From contig NC_066329.1 in assembly GCF_022539315.1 (NCBI RefSeq), positions 8,965,072 to 9,029,071 on the forward strand: a DNA stretch of 64,000 bases, read 5' to 3'. Positions 1 to 9,260 of the stretch are shown here, piece by piece. Positions within the stretch are counted from its first letter, which is position 1, and each line of letters starts with the position of its first letter. The notes beneath the pieces are model-generated. The model searched no databases. It was not told the DNA's origin and saw nothing but the letters and a program-made list of their open reading frames with translations. The stretch comes from Serinus canaria. Taxonomy: Eukaryota > Chordata > Aves > Passeriformes > Fringillidae. A program made the translations under genes and the position numbers.

Positions 1-905
1 CCATGTGCTGGGAAGGGATCTGTGCCAAAACCTCTTTGCCTGCTGGAACTTCAGGTGTCACGCAGCAGCCTCTGCTCAGCCCCTCAGTGCTGCCTGTTCA
101 TCAAAACTGATTAAAACCACCCAGCACCAACTGCAGGGAGCTGGAATCCTTTTGGATGTAGACAGTGTGAGCAGCTTTGCCTGCTGCTGCTGGATCCTCG
201 ACAGGAGCAGCACAGGAAGGTGACTGGAGAAAAGCAAGCATGAGGTCTAGCTGAGGCGTGCAGTGGAGCTCTATGTGGATTTTGCACATTGCAGCACTAA
301 CTCAGAGCAGGGCTGTGCAGGCAGCAGCACTGCTCTGGAGCCTGGTTCCTTCTCCCAGCATTGATGGCATCACATCCTCAGATTCTTCGTAGTTCCTGTG
401 TGGTGTTGTTATACTGTTTTAGATATGAGCATCTCTGACATCCTGTGATAATCAAACATTGAAAGCCTTTTCCATTTTAAACCAGGGACTTCCAGGCTAG
501 TTTAGCATTATTTTTTAATATTATTGTGATTGTGTAACAAGCTGTTCAGTTCTAGTTTTGTGTCTGGTATAGCAGGAGGGTCATTCAAAGTAATGTGAGT
601 TGCCCCATGAAGTGTGGTATCCCTACACTGCTTGGCTTTGTGGAGCAGAAGAAAGGCGATGGGAGGAAAAGTCCTGAAATGTTAAACATTTACTGCTGGT
701 TTTTGGCATCTTTGTCATGTTCTACCCATTTTAGCTACTCTTCACATGTAAAAGCTGAAGGAAAAAGGCTTAGGTACATTGTTTTGGATGTTTCAGTTCA
801 AGTCTTACATTTCTGTGCTTAACAGAAATTAATGATATCTAAAGATCATACAAAGTCCTAAAAAGAAAGAATTTTTAGGGAAAATGTTATCATGGTGCTC
901 CATTA

Positions 906-926
906 AGAGGGAGGGAGGGAGGGAGA
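906..926. repeat. Short (GGGA)n purine run
   Basis: About five copies of a GGGA tetranucleotide in a purine-only run. It is a simple sequence repeat inside the inferred intron, with no further feature. Confidence 0.7.
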
Positions 927-1253
927 CTGATGCTGGGACTGACCACGAGGGCATATGGAGGGTTTGGGGCTGGCTTCCTGCTTGGTGGTGTTTCAGCATC
1001 CGTTTCCAGCGGGGAAGGAAAGTTCCCAGTTGTGCTGCGGTCTAGGACACACTCACTGGTCCTGGGTCCATCCCTGGTGTTCAGACACATCGCTGGTTTC
1101 TCTCAGGTGGTGTTCTTCTGGCCTGGTGACCACCAGATCTCACTTTGGGGTGGGCAGGGGGAGCCATACCTTTGGTGACAAGACACCCTCCGAGCGGTAG
1201 ATGCAGGAGAGGCGCATGGCCGGTGGGGAGAGAGGTGGTGGCAACACCACTGG

Positions 1254-1299
1254 CAGGCTGTGAGTTGCGGGGGTTGCAGGCTGTGAGTTGATGGGGTTG
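1254..1299. repeat. Two-copy 23-bp tandem duplication
   Basis: The word CAGGCTGTGAGTTG begins at 1254 and again at 1277, each followed by a G-rich stretch ending in GGGGTTG. The copies differ at two adjacent bases. The duplication sits 40-90 bp upstream of the splice acceptor at 1342, so it overlaps the zone where a branch point is expected. Confidence 0.75.
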
Positions 1300-1318
1300 C
1301 ACATCACGGGTCTCCTAA

Positions 1319-1342
1319 CCTCTCTCTGTGAACCCTTTGCAG
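1319..1342 (+). promoter_or_regulatory. Splice acceptor of the last coding exon
   Basis: A pyrimidine-rich stretch (CCTCTCTCTG, then CCCTTTGCAG) ends in AG at 1341-1342. It is followed at once by a sharp rise in GC and CpG content and by an open frame. This fits a normal vertebrate 3' splice site and sets the exon start at 1343. Confidence 0.6.
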
Positions 1343-1530
1343 CCCACGACCTTCCCCCGAGCAAGACCTCGGCGGCGGCGGCGCAGACGGGCACCCACCT
1401 GCAGTGCCTCTCGGTCCACTGCACGGACGACGTGGGCGAGGCCAAGGGCCGGACTGCGGTGCCGACGTGGAGGTCCCTGCACTCGGACATCTCCAACAGA
1501 TTCGGGACTTTTGTGGCTGCCCTGACTTGA
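1343..1530 (+). CDS. Last coding exon of an unidentified gene (C-terminal tail)
   Basis: The frame enters with two bases that complete a split codon, then encodes about 61 residues and ends in TGA at 1528-1530. The peptide starts HDLPPSKTS, has a short alanine run (AAAA), a middle part [14 protein letters not shown], and ends [20 protein letters not shown]. There is no transmembrane segment, zinc finger or known domain in this tail. The last four residues (AALT) do not fit a class I PDZ ligand. Coding support comes from the acceptor, high GC at third positions, CpG richness unlike the flanks, and a stop followed by a T-rich, UTR-like sequence. The exon is GC-rich enough to be open in other frames too; one forward frame to 1525 would give an arginine run. 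I prefer the stated frame because its composition is protein-like. The gene is not recognised, and its other exons lie before position 1. Confidence 0.6.
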
Positions 1531-1863
1531 ACAAAAGAAATTATTATTTTTTTTTTCCTTTTTTTTTTTAATTTCAAAGGGCCGCTACTGCTAGGTGGAC
1601 TATTTTTCTAGGTTGGTACCTGCTTAGTGGCATATGGACTGGAAAGGGTTAATTTAAAGTAAACCTCAACTTTTTTTTAATCTTCTGCCACAGTATGTTA
1701 CCAGTGTTAACCCTTCTGCAGTTAGCACACTTTTGCTTAAGATTTTCCTGCTAGACCACTTTTTCCCATTATTCTGTAACCTTGGCATACATTTATAGAT
1801 GAGGCCTTTTCCTTTTTCATCTCAGTGTGTGTCCAAGTCACGTATGTCATAATAAGACAAAGA

Positions 1864-1962
1864 TTCTCCTCTTCCTCCTTCTCCTCCTCCTCATTTGCTT
1901 TGTTTTTCTTTCTTCTTTTTTTTTTTTGTTTTTTCCTTTTGTTTTTTGTTTTTTGTTTTGTT
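1864..1962. repeat. Pyrimidine-rich / (TTTTG)n low-complexity tract
   Basis: A run of TCC triplets passes into oligo-T and then into TTTTG/TTTTTTG repeats, almost free of A. It is a low-complexity tract in the probable 3' UTR. In RNA it would be a U- and C-rich stretch of the kind bound by PTB- or HuR-type proteins, which is inference only. Confidence 0.75.
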
Positions 1963-4697
1963 CAGTGCTTAATTAGGATGGTGATCCTGAGGAGCAGCAG
2001 TTCAGGAATAAACACCAGTGAAAGCGAAATGGTCAGCATTAAATCATATGTTATAGTGACACCCAGTCTTTGCCAGTCTCATACCAACCAAGCAGTTGAT
2101 GCTCTGTTGAATGTTCAGGCATGGACCTGCCCTTTCCTGAGAGAATGAGGCTCTGCTTTCAGCCTCGTTTTCCTCTGTGCCTCCTGGTGAGGCCAGGGTG
2201 CTCCTTCCTCTGAGTCTCTGGGCGTAGCCCTGGGATGGAGCTCTGTCATGAATGGGCTGGTTCACGCACAGCAGGGAAGGTATGGAGAGGTTTTTTTAAA
2301 TAAGTTTAATAGTTATTATCTCTTCCTCCAAAGGCCCAGGCTCCTTCTTGCTTGCCTGGGCCTGATGGTGCTCCTGCATTTCCCACTTTACTGATAGTGG
2401 AGAAGAAAATCCCCTGCACCCTGCCCACTTTTTGCCCATTTTAGACTGCAGAAAGATGCTGTTGATTGGCAGCAGGTCCAGTGTCCCCTGCACTTGCCTG
2501 GGGGTGCTCCAGCCCCTGCCACAACAGATCCCAGTGCAGTGGCAGGGGTCAGGGATGGCCCAGGTTGGAAGATGCAGGGGACTGGGTGTCCAGGGATGGC
2601 ATTTCCTAATCTGCCAGGGCAGGGAGACCTGATGTCAGAATCCTCCAAACTCATTCAAGGCCCCATTTCTGCCATACACTGAAGAACAGCGTTGCTGGAT
2701 GCACACAATAAAAGGAAAGCCATACTTTCCTGCTCGGGCTAGATAATGCTCATTCAAAATGAAAGTTGGAAGCAAACCAGATAAAGCCACAGCTGACACC
2801 ATGGGCTGATTCTCCAGTGGTTTTGTCACATTGTCCATGATTTGTGTCTCTGCCCAGGAGTGGCCCCATCCTGCCCTGTGCCTGCAGCTCACCTCCCACA
2901 GCTCCTGAAGCTCAGGAACAGCACCAGAGGGTTTGGTTTTGGTTGTGAAATAAAGGTTGGCCTCTCTAGGGTTATTTATTCATGATTTCACAAATTGTCC
3001 CTGCTGAAGGGACAGAGTTGAAGACTGCTTTATATTTTATCTTTGATGATTGTGCTGGGTCTTTAATTATTTTAAGGTAATATTCTTGGAGAGGAAATTC
3101 TAAAAAACCAAGGGTGGTCTGGAATCCTCACTCTCAGTCATATGTGGCTTCAGAGAGACTCACAGTGTTTGGAAATGTGATTTGAATGTGCTCTTATTAA
3201 CCATGCATGGATTGATTTGAGTCTGGTCAATGAATTGACTTTGGATAAATTTGGATAGCTTTTAATCCTGGTTTTCAATTTTATTTTACTTTGTATTAAA
3301 GCTGGAGCTTCCATGAGGATGAGGATTTTTGCCCATCCTGGAGCAACTGGCTGTGGAGCTGCCTCACACCACTTGGTTTGGATCCAAAAACTGGGATGGT
3401 TTGTACCTCTGTCGGGGTGGGCAACCAGGAGTGCAGAGCTCCTCCTGCACCTGCAATAAAATGTCACCATCCCCAGTAAAGTATCTCCTAGTAATCACTG
3501 TCAGCCCCCTTCCAGAAGGTGCCTCTTTGCCGGTGATTCCTCAAGTCCTGGCTTACCTAAGTATATGTTTGATTTTAAATCCTGTCAGCAGAGCACTTGT
3601 GCTGCTGTGGGGGGCTCAGTCTGCAGCAGCGGGCCCTGGAGGTCACTGTGTTCCATCACTTCCAGCTGAAAATTTCGGCCAAGTTCATGGTCTGGTGGCA
3701 TTCCTGCTCGGAGTGCAGTCCCTTGCCTTGTGCTTTGTTTTTAGTTTTTCCTGCTGCACTGAAGAGAACAGGTTTTTCAGGCTTCCTGAGGTCAGGGATG
3801 CACACCCTGTGCCACGGGAAGGAACCTGTCAGGGAACACCGAGTTCAGATGCTTTTAAAGAGAAATCCCTGTTTGAGTGGAGCTGTGGTGGCTTGGTCTC
3901 ACCACCCAGTTCTGCTGGCTTATTCTCAGCAGCTTGCACTTCTCTCCTGGAGTGTTGTTCCTATCCACTTGGAACTTGCTTTCTCACTTGCTTATGGAAA
4001 TGCAGAGCATAAGCAATTCCCTTGAAATCAGTGGAATCCTTTGAGGTGAGGAGGTGTCCTGAGGCCAGGGGCTTTGTCTCTAGGTGCTGAGCTGTGCAGC
4101 GTGGAGCCCTGGGTGTTGTGGCACTTGGCCACCTCAGGCTCTGCTCTGGGCAGTGGGTGCAGTGCAGGGTTGGGACTGTCAGAGAGGGAGGAGTTGAGGC
4201 AATGGCTGGCTGCGTGCTGGGCTCAGTGGCCATGCAGTTAAACTGAATCATATGGTACACACAGTCCTCTTGCTGATCTCCTCTCTGATCTTGATTGAAG
4301 GAGGTCTTGATTGAGGCAGCTGTTAGCCAGGACCAGCCCAACTTGTGCTTTTAGGGTTTTGTTGCTTTTTTGCCAAAGATCAGAACAGAAACTCTACATT
4401 CTGACCAGGACAGGCATCTTGTCCTGCTCATCACCTGGGGATGTGGTACTGACAGAATATACAGAAGGTTCAAGCTTTGTCACAGTGCTGGTGGCACCTG
4501 CAGTAATTTCATTGTACCCATTTTCTCCATTGATTTTACACTGAATGCACTGATCAGTTTTTTAACACATATAAAGTGTCAGCATGGCCTGACACAGTAA
4601 GAATAGAAATTATGTCATTTTCTAAATAATAATATTCCAACTGAAGCATGTTTGGGAGCTGTAGGTAAAAGCCAGTTGTGGAAGAGGTAAGTTGCAC

Positions 4698-4730
4698 TCT
4701 TGTGGAGAGGGAAACTGAGGCATAGACAGC
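4698..4730. repeat. Possible ancient MIR SINE core fragment
   Basis: The word GGGAAACTGAGGCATAGACAG resembles the conserved part of the amniote MIR element (GGAAACTGAGGCACAGAGAG on one strand). Only about 30 bp match and no further MIR sequence was traced on either side, so this may be chance. Confidence 0.25.
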
Positions 4731-6040
4731 AGCAGGAGCTTGAGGGAACAGTGGCAGGGCTGCGCTGCACTGAGGTCTGACCTCTGCTTGCAGCAGAGCC
4801 CCGAGCCCAAGGCTCACTTCCTTCAGGGGCCAAGTTGGGTCAACAGTGGGAGAATTTGATCAGATACTTGTTCCCCAAATGCCTGGGAGAAACCTCCTGC
4901 CTGTGTGTCCTATCCTACATGGCTTCCAAAAGGGGGGCAGTTGGACCAGAAGCCAGAGCCCTGGGGATTCTCCCTGGCCGGCAGGTGCTGGAGGCTCCCA
5001 CGCAGCCTCGGGTTTGGGTTGGGGGAGCCAGGACATCTCCCATCTCCTGCCCTGTGCCCTGGCTCCCTCTGTGTTCCCTAAAAGAAACCCTGTGCTAGGT
5101 CTGCAAGTTGCAGTGGTGTAGCAAACTGAGCAAAATTTCCTTTGCATTTCAGTTGGTAGGAGCAATCAAATACCTCTTTGCCAAAAAAGGACAGAATAGG
5201 CCTCATTTATTAACTACTCCTGCAGGTTTTCTCCAGATCACATTCTCTTGGGGTTGCTTGCTGTCTGCTGTTTGAGCATCAGTAAGGGGCTTAAGGCTTG
5301 TTACTTAGTTAAGGTTTTCACGGTGTCTGAGGGTGGAAGGGGATGAGCACCAGAATTCTGTCACCTGGATCACCTGGGGAGTCGTGCAGGTCCTGTGGTC
5401 TCCATGGTCACTCTGGGGCTGGCTGGCCCTTGGGAACCTTGGGTGGGACTGGACTTCCAGGCACCACCACCAAGACAAAAAGTTACAGTTTTGGGAGATG
5501 GAAGGGATGAGGTGAGCACAGCAGTGGGATGGGCACTGGGTGGGTGGGTTGGACAACAAATCAAACTGGTACCTTTGACTTATTTTTGTTAAGCTGCAGC
5601 GTAGGGTTTTGTCAGCTACTGGATTCACAGCTGTTCAAGGGATGGTGTGTAAGAGCATAATCCATTTTTGTAGAATTGTTTCTTCTTTAATGCTTAAGGC
5701 TAATGGAGGAAATAGTCTAATTTTGTCTTAGAAATTCTCTATTAAAATTGTTGCTTTGAGTCCATCCGCTCATAGGTTCTGACTGATGAAACTGCAGGTT
5801 CTGATTTCCGGCAGTTATAACTTTATCACTATTCACTACCCAAGAATATTACAGCTTTAAAACAGCCTTAAGCAAAAGGATATTATTTCTTTGTACTAAA
5901 TTTGGTTCATGGAAAAGAAAAAAAAAGAAACCTCAAAACACTGGTAATCCGTACTGCATTAGCAAACTCTTCTGAAAAATGTTATTGCACATGTAAAATA
6001 TGAAAACTTGACTCTGCTGTGTGTTAGGCAATCCTGTAAT

Positions 6041-6074
6041 CTTTTTTTTTTCTTTTTTTTCTTTTTTTTTTTTT
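6041..6074. repeat. Oligo-T tract
   Basis: Thirty-four bases that are T except for two C interruptions. A second, shorter T run follows at about 6157-6165. Both lie in the AT-rich distal part of the probable 3' UTR. Confidence 0.8.
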
Positions 6075-6202
6075 AATTCTTGTTAAATTCATTTCCTAAA
6101 TGCTTGGTTGGAAGACTGTGACGATAGCTCATGAAATTGAGTGTTATTTTTCTTTCTTTTTTTTTAAATATGTAAAGTGCAGTCTTCTGTATTCCTGCAT
6201 AT

Positions 6203-6220
6203 TGTACATATCTGTATATG
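6203..6220 (+). promoter_or_regulatory. Pumilio-type motif pair near the 3' UTR end
   Basis: TGTACATA at 6203-6210 matches the Pumilio recognition element UGUAHAUA exactly. TGTATATG at 6213-6220 matches it except for the last base. They lie 23-40 bases upstream of the AATAAA hexamer, a common place for such sites in long 3' UTRs. Binding is inference. Confidence 0.4.
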
Positions 6221-6242
6221 TTTTACTGAGCAACTAAATAAC

Positions 6243-6248
6243 AATAAA
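6243..6248 (+). terminator. Polyadenylation signal AATAAA
   Basis: This is the last canonical hexamer of the AT-rich distal UTR block. A TG/GT-rich stretch (TGATGTTAATGGTGG) follows within 25 bases and could serve as the downstream element. Cleavage would be expected around 6260-6270. Earlier hexamers could also be used. Confidence 0.45.
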
Positions 6249-6321
6249 TATGATGTTAATGGTGGCTACTCTATATTTCATACCAGGTTTGTTGATTTTT
6301 TTAGCAAGTCCTTTTTCCCAG

Positions 6322-6358
6322 GGATGTGAAGAAGTGAATGGATGCTGTTCATATTCAG
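6322..6358 (+). other. Candidate micro-exon (weak)
   Basis: The 37 bases are preceded by CCTTTTTCCCAG and followed by GTAAGC, so both splice sites match consensus well. One frame is open through the piece (GCEEVNGCCSYS); the other two have stops. It lies less than 100 bp downstream of the inferred polyadenylation site. It may be an exon of a non-coding or read-through transcript, or chance. Confidence 0.15.
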
Positions 6359-8084
6359 GTAAGCCCTGGACCTTGTGATGGGAACAAATTTGTTCATGAT
6401 TTGGGGAAACTCTCAACCATTGGGGCACCCTGGGGCTCCTGGGAGGTTTGGGGTGCACTTTGCTTTGCTGATTCCTCTCTGCCATCAGTGGTGTCCCTCT
6501 GCTCAGCAGGATTGGTGGGTTTTAAATTGTACTTCTTTTTGATCCTGAGGGAGGAAGAATAGCAGTGTTCATTGCATCTGTGCAGTCCCTGCTCTGCAGG
6601 GAAGCCCATGGAAGATAAGACCTTTCCTTCCTCCCTGAATCTGAGGACTGGCTGGGCAGCAAAAGCTTCTGGTGCTCCTCATTCCCATGGTGACCACCCC
6701 CAGCCTGTCCTCAGAGGCACTGCAGGATGGTGGCCTTGTCTGTACTATGAGGTTGTTGGTACCCTCTGCTGCTGGGGGGTGGAGATGTCTGTGCAGCTCT
6801 GCTCAGATGCTGCCATGGGATCTTGGGGCTGTCCTGCTCTCTGTGTCCCCTCTCTCTGTGGCAGCATCTTTCTTTCTCCTTTGGTCACTGGAGCTTGTCC
6901 AGAGGGGCCAGACCATGCCTGGAGCTGCTGGGCAGTGGCAGCAGCCCCCGGGGCAGCTCCCCAAGCCCCCAGCCCTGCTCCTGCGTTGTCTTAGTTGTTC
7001 AGTAAAACTGACCACGAGCTCTGTTAATGGTTGGATTAACACAACTCCTCCAGCACACGAGGCCATTTCTTGGCTCCCAGATCTCCCACTGTGCAAAGGC
7101 TCCTTTGCTTCTGCCAGCAGCTGGAGCAGCTCCTGCTCCAGCATGCTCCGCCCCAAGCTCCTGCAGCAGGAGCTCCCTGTTCACTGCACATCACATTAAC
7201 AGATGAAAAACAACTGGCTGGTCTTTGATTTCTGCTCTTGACACTGGCTTTACTTGTCACCTGGTAATGTCACCTCTGCTGATGCTGGCATGGTGCCTGC
7301 ATATCCCAAACATTCACCTCCATCCCAGGGCACTGTGCTCAAAGGCTCACCTGGTCCATGCTAGAGTTAAGCATGGATTATAGTTTATTAAGCAAAGAAA
7401 AGCAAGTGGTTGGTCTTGGAGCTTTTACAGTTCTTGCTCTCCTAATCATTTCCTGTGGCCTGTGACTGTGCTGAGAGCTGAAATCTGTCTGTAGCTGCAT
7501 CTCTCTGCCCAAGCCATTTAACTGATTTAATTATGTCCTTTGAGTTACTTTCTGCATGAGGCTTTGGAATTCCTGTCACGGAGGAGACTCTGTAAATATG
7601 TGTTATATGTTCAGCAGTCAGGAATCCATTGGCAGTGCAGCTGGATCCCATGTGCTGAGATCTGCTCAGCTCCTCTGTGGCCACCATGTGTGGCTGCTGG
7701 GCAGTTCTGCCCCTGCAGTGCCAGCCAACATTCCTGCAGTGCTTTTGGGGGCTCCTGTGTGTGATCCAGAGTCGTTTAAACCCTCTCTTCCCCTGCTGTT
7801 TGGGTGAGCTGCTTGCAGCTGGCTGCTGGTACTATGACAGTACAGCAGAAGGCATCTCTCTCCATAAAAACCAAGGTAAATAAACACAGGAATGAAAGTT
7901 GGAGTCAATGACATCCTTTTGACTAAGAAAGTTGTTAGAAAGTAGAATCCCATTATAATGGGTTTCTTTTAATATCAAGTATTTCCAAAATCCCTAGATG
8001 ATATTCCTGAAGTGGTTACTCTCCTGCCTGGGAGACAATTTGTAGCTCCCCCAGCAGTTTAGCATTATGGCCAATAACATCACA

Positions 8085-8130
8085 TATATTTTGCTTGTAA
8101 AATGTTTATATTTTGCTTGTAAAATGTTTA
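8085..8130. repeat. Two-copy 22-bp AT-rich tandem duplication
   Basis: The word ATATTTTGCTTGTAAAATG occurs at 8086 and again at 8108 with no mismatch. The identity of the copies suggests a fairly recent slippage or duplication event. Confidence 0.85.
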
Positions 8131-9104
8131 AAAACTCTCTGCTCAGGAGAACTCTGTGAGGCTGTGCCTAGAAGTCAGAGGAGTGACTGGAGGTGATGTC
8201 TCTTCTAAGCTCTCCTTTCTGAGATGTTGCCAGAGCTCAATAATGACAGTGCAGGAAGTGGAGGTGACAAGACCTGAAGAAAATCATGTAGGTCATCTTT
8301 GGTTCATTACTGCAGGGCTGTGCCCTGTTTTCTAGTGCCCAGAGCTCTGACCTGCACAACCAAAATGGACAGGGTGGCGGGGGTCCTTAACCTTTTAGTG
8401 AAAAAGAATAAAAGCAAGCAACCAAACATCCCTTTATTCCAGCTGTGGAGTGGGGATGATGTTCAAGGTGATGGAAGGGGATCCATGGCTGCCTATTTCC
8501 AGCACTGGCAGGTAGCAGTGGGTTTGGGCCCTTGCCAAGCCTGGATGGGTGGTGACAGGGGTGCTCTGACAGGACCTTGGGGGTCCCTGGTCTTGGGATA
8601 GCAGGTGGTGGGATACGGGAGGTGGGATCTGTGGCTCCTTTGTGTTCTCACTTGGTCATGGACATGTGTCACCATGTCACCGTTGCTGAGCCTAGTTATT
8701 TCTGTTGAAGTGTCACCCTAAATATTGAAACACTCATTTCAGCCTCCACCTGGAAGGAGGCTGAGAAGTTTGGTGCACTGAGGGCTCATGTTCTGCCAAA
8801 ACATCCTCCTGCTTTGGGGTTAACTGATGGAGAATATTCAGGGCTGAGCTTTGGGAGGTGGGAACTTTGCTCAATTTCCTTTTATCCTCTGCAAAATGCC
8901 CCTGTCTCCCTTCCCCCTTTCTTCCCCCCACCCCCTTTTCTCTTTATAAAGCTGGAATTCTTCCAGACTCTGCTCTGGGCTTGCAAGAAAACTTTACTGT
9001 GTAAATTTGCTCTTTGTGTTGGGAGTCCTTTGTTTAAACAGCATTGTGAGCTTGCTGGGGAGGGATGGAAAGAGGGGGAGCTGGGAGGAAGAATTTGAAA
9101 AGCC

Positions 9105-9260
9105 CTGACCCCTGATGAATAAAATCCAGCACATTAACACATTCTTCAATAAATTCATGATTGCAGATAAGGTGGGAGTCCCCAGGGCCGGGCTTTTCAT
9201 TAACCCCCTGCTGACTAACCCAAACAGACGGAGTGTTTTGTCAGCGCTAGGACAAGCAGA
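9105..9260. other. Possible conserved non-coding block
   Basis: A compositionally complex block of mixed AT and GC sequence (AATAAATTCATGATTGCAG, TTTTCATTAACCCCC, TTTTGTCAGCGC) with no open frame of note. It differs from the CTG/CCC-rich spacer on both sides. Conservation is suspected from composition only. Confidence 0.25.

Larger units (their letters stand above)
1..1342 (+). other. Partial intron (inferred) upstream of the last coding exon
   Basis: This stretch lies directly upstream of the splice acceptor at 1341-1342 and is inferred to be the 3' part of the last intron of a + strand gene. No second exon with matching acceptor and donor could be supported in it. It contains a short (GGGA)n purine run at 906-926 and a 2 x 23 bp tandem duplication at 1254-1299. 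Short open frames here carry no recognisable domain. Confidence 0.5.
1531..6270 (+). other. Probable long 3' UTR of the left-edge gene
   Basis: The sequence after the TGA has no further convincing exon and is T-rich near its start and end, as in long neuronal or developmental 3' UTRs. AATAAA hexamers occur near 2708, 2947 and 3453, and a last one at 6243. The block at about 5600-6260 is AT-rich and complex, contains a Pumilio-type site, and then gives way to ordinary spacer, so I place the distal end near 6265. Shorter isoforms using the earlier hexamers are possible. An open frame of 227 codons (3329-4012) in this stretch has no domain and is taken as chance. Confidence 0.45.
6275..9100. other. 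Non-coding spacer 3' of the gene
   Basis: No coding gene is supported. The only exon-like piece is a 37-base segment at 6322-6358 flanked by acceptor and donor sequences. A 22-bp tandem duplication lies at 8085-8130. The rest is unspecialised sequence with chance open frames. Confidence 0.5.

Noticed and set aside
2553..2630. Possible second CR1 fragment (GGCCCAGGTTGGAAG, then CCAGGGATGGCATTTCC)
   Set aside because: Two CR1-like words occur in the right order, but the sequence between them does not follow the element. Too weak to annotate.
3329..4012. 227-codon + frame in the probable 3' UTR
   Set aside because: No domain, no splice context, and an overlapping frame is equally open; the sequence is poor in stops.
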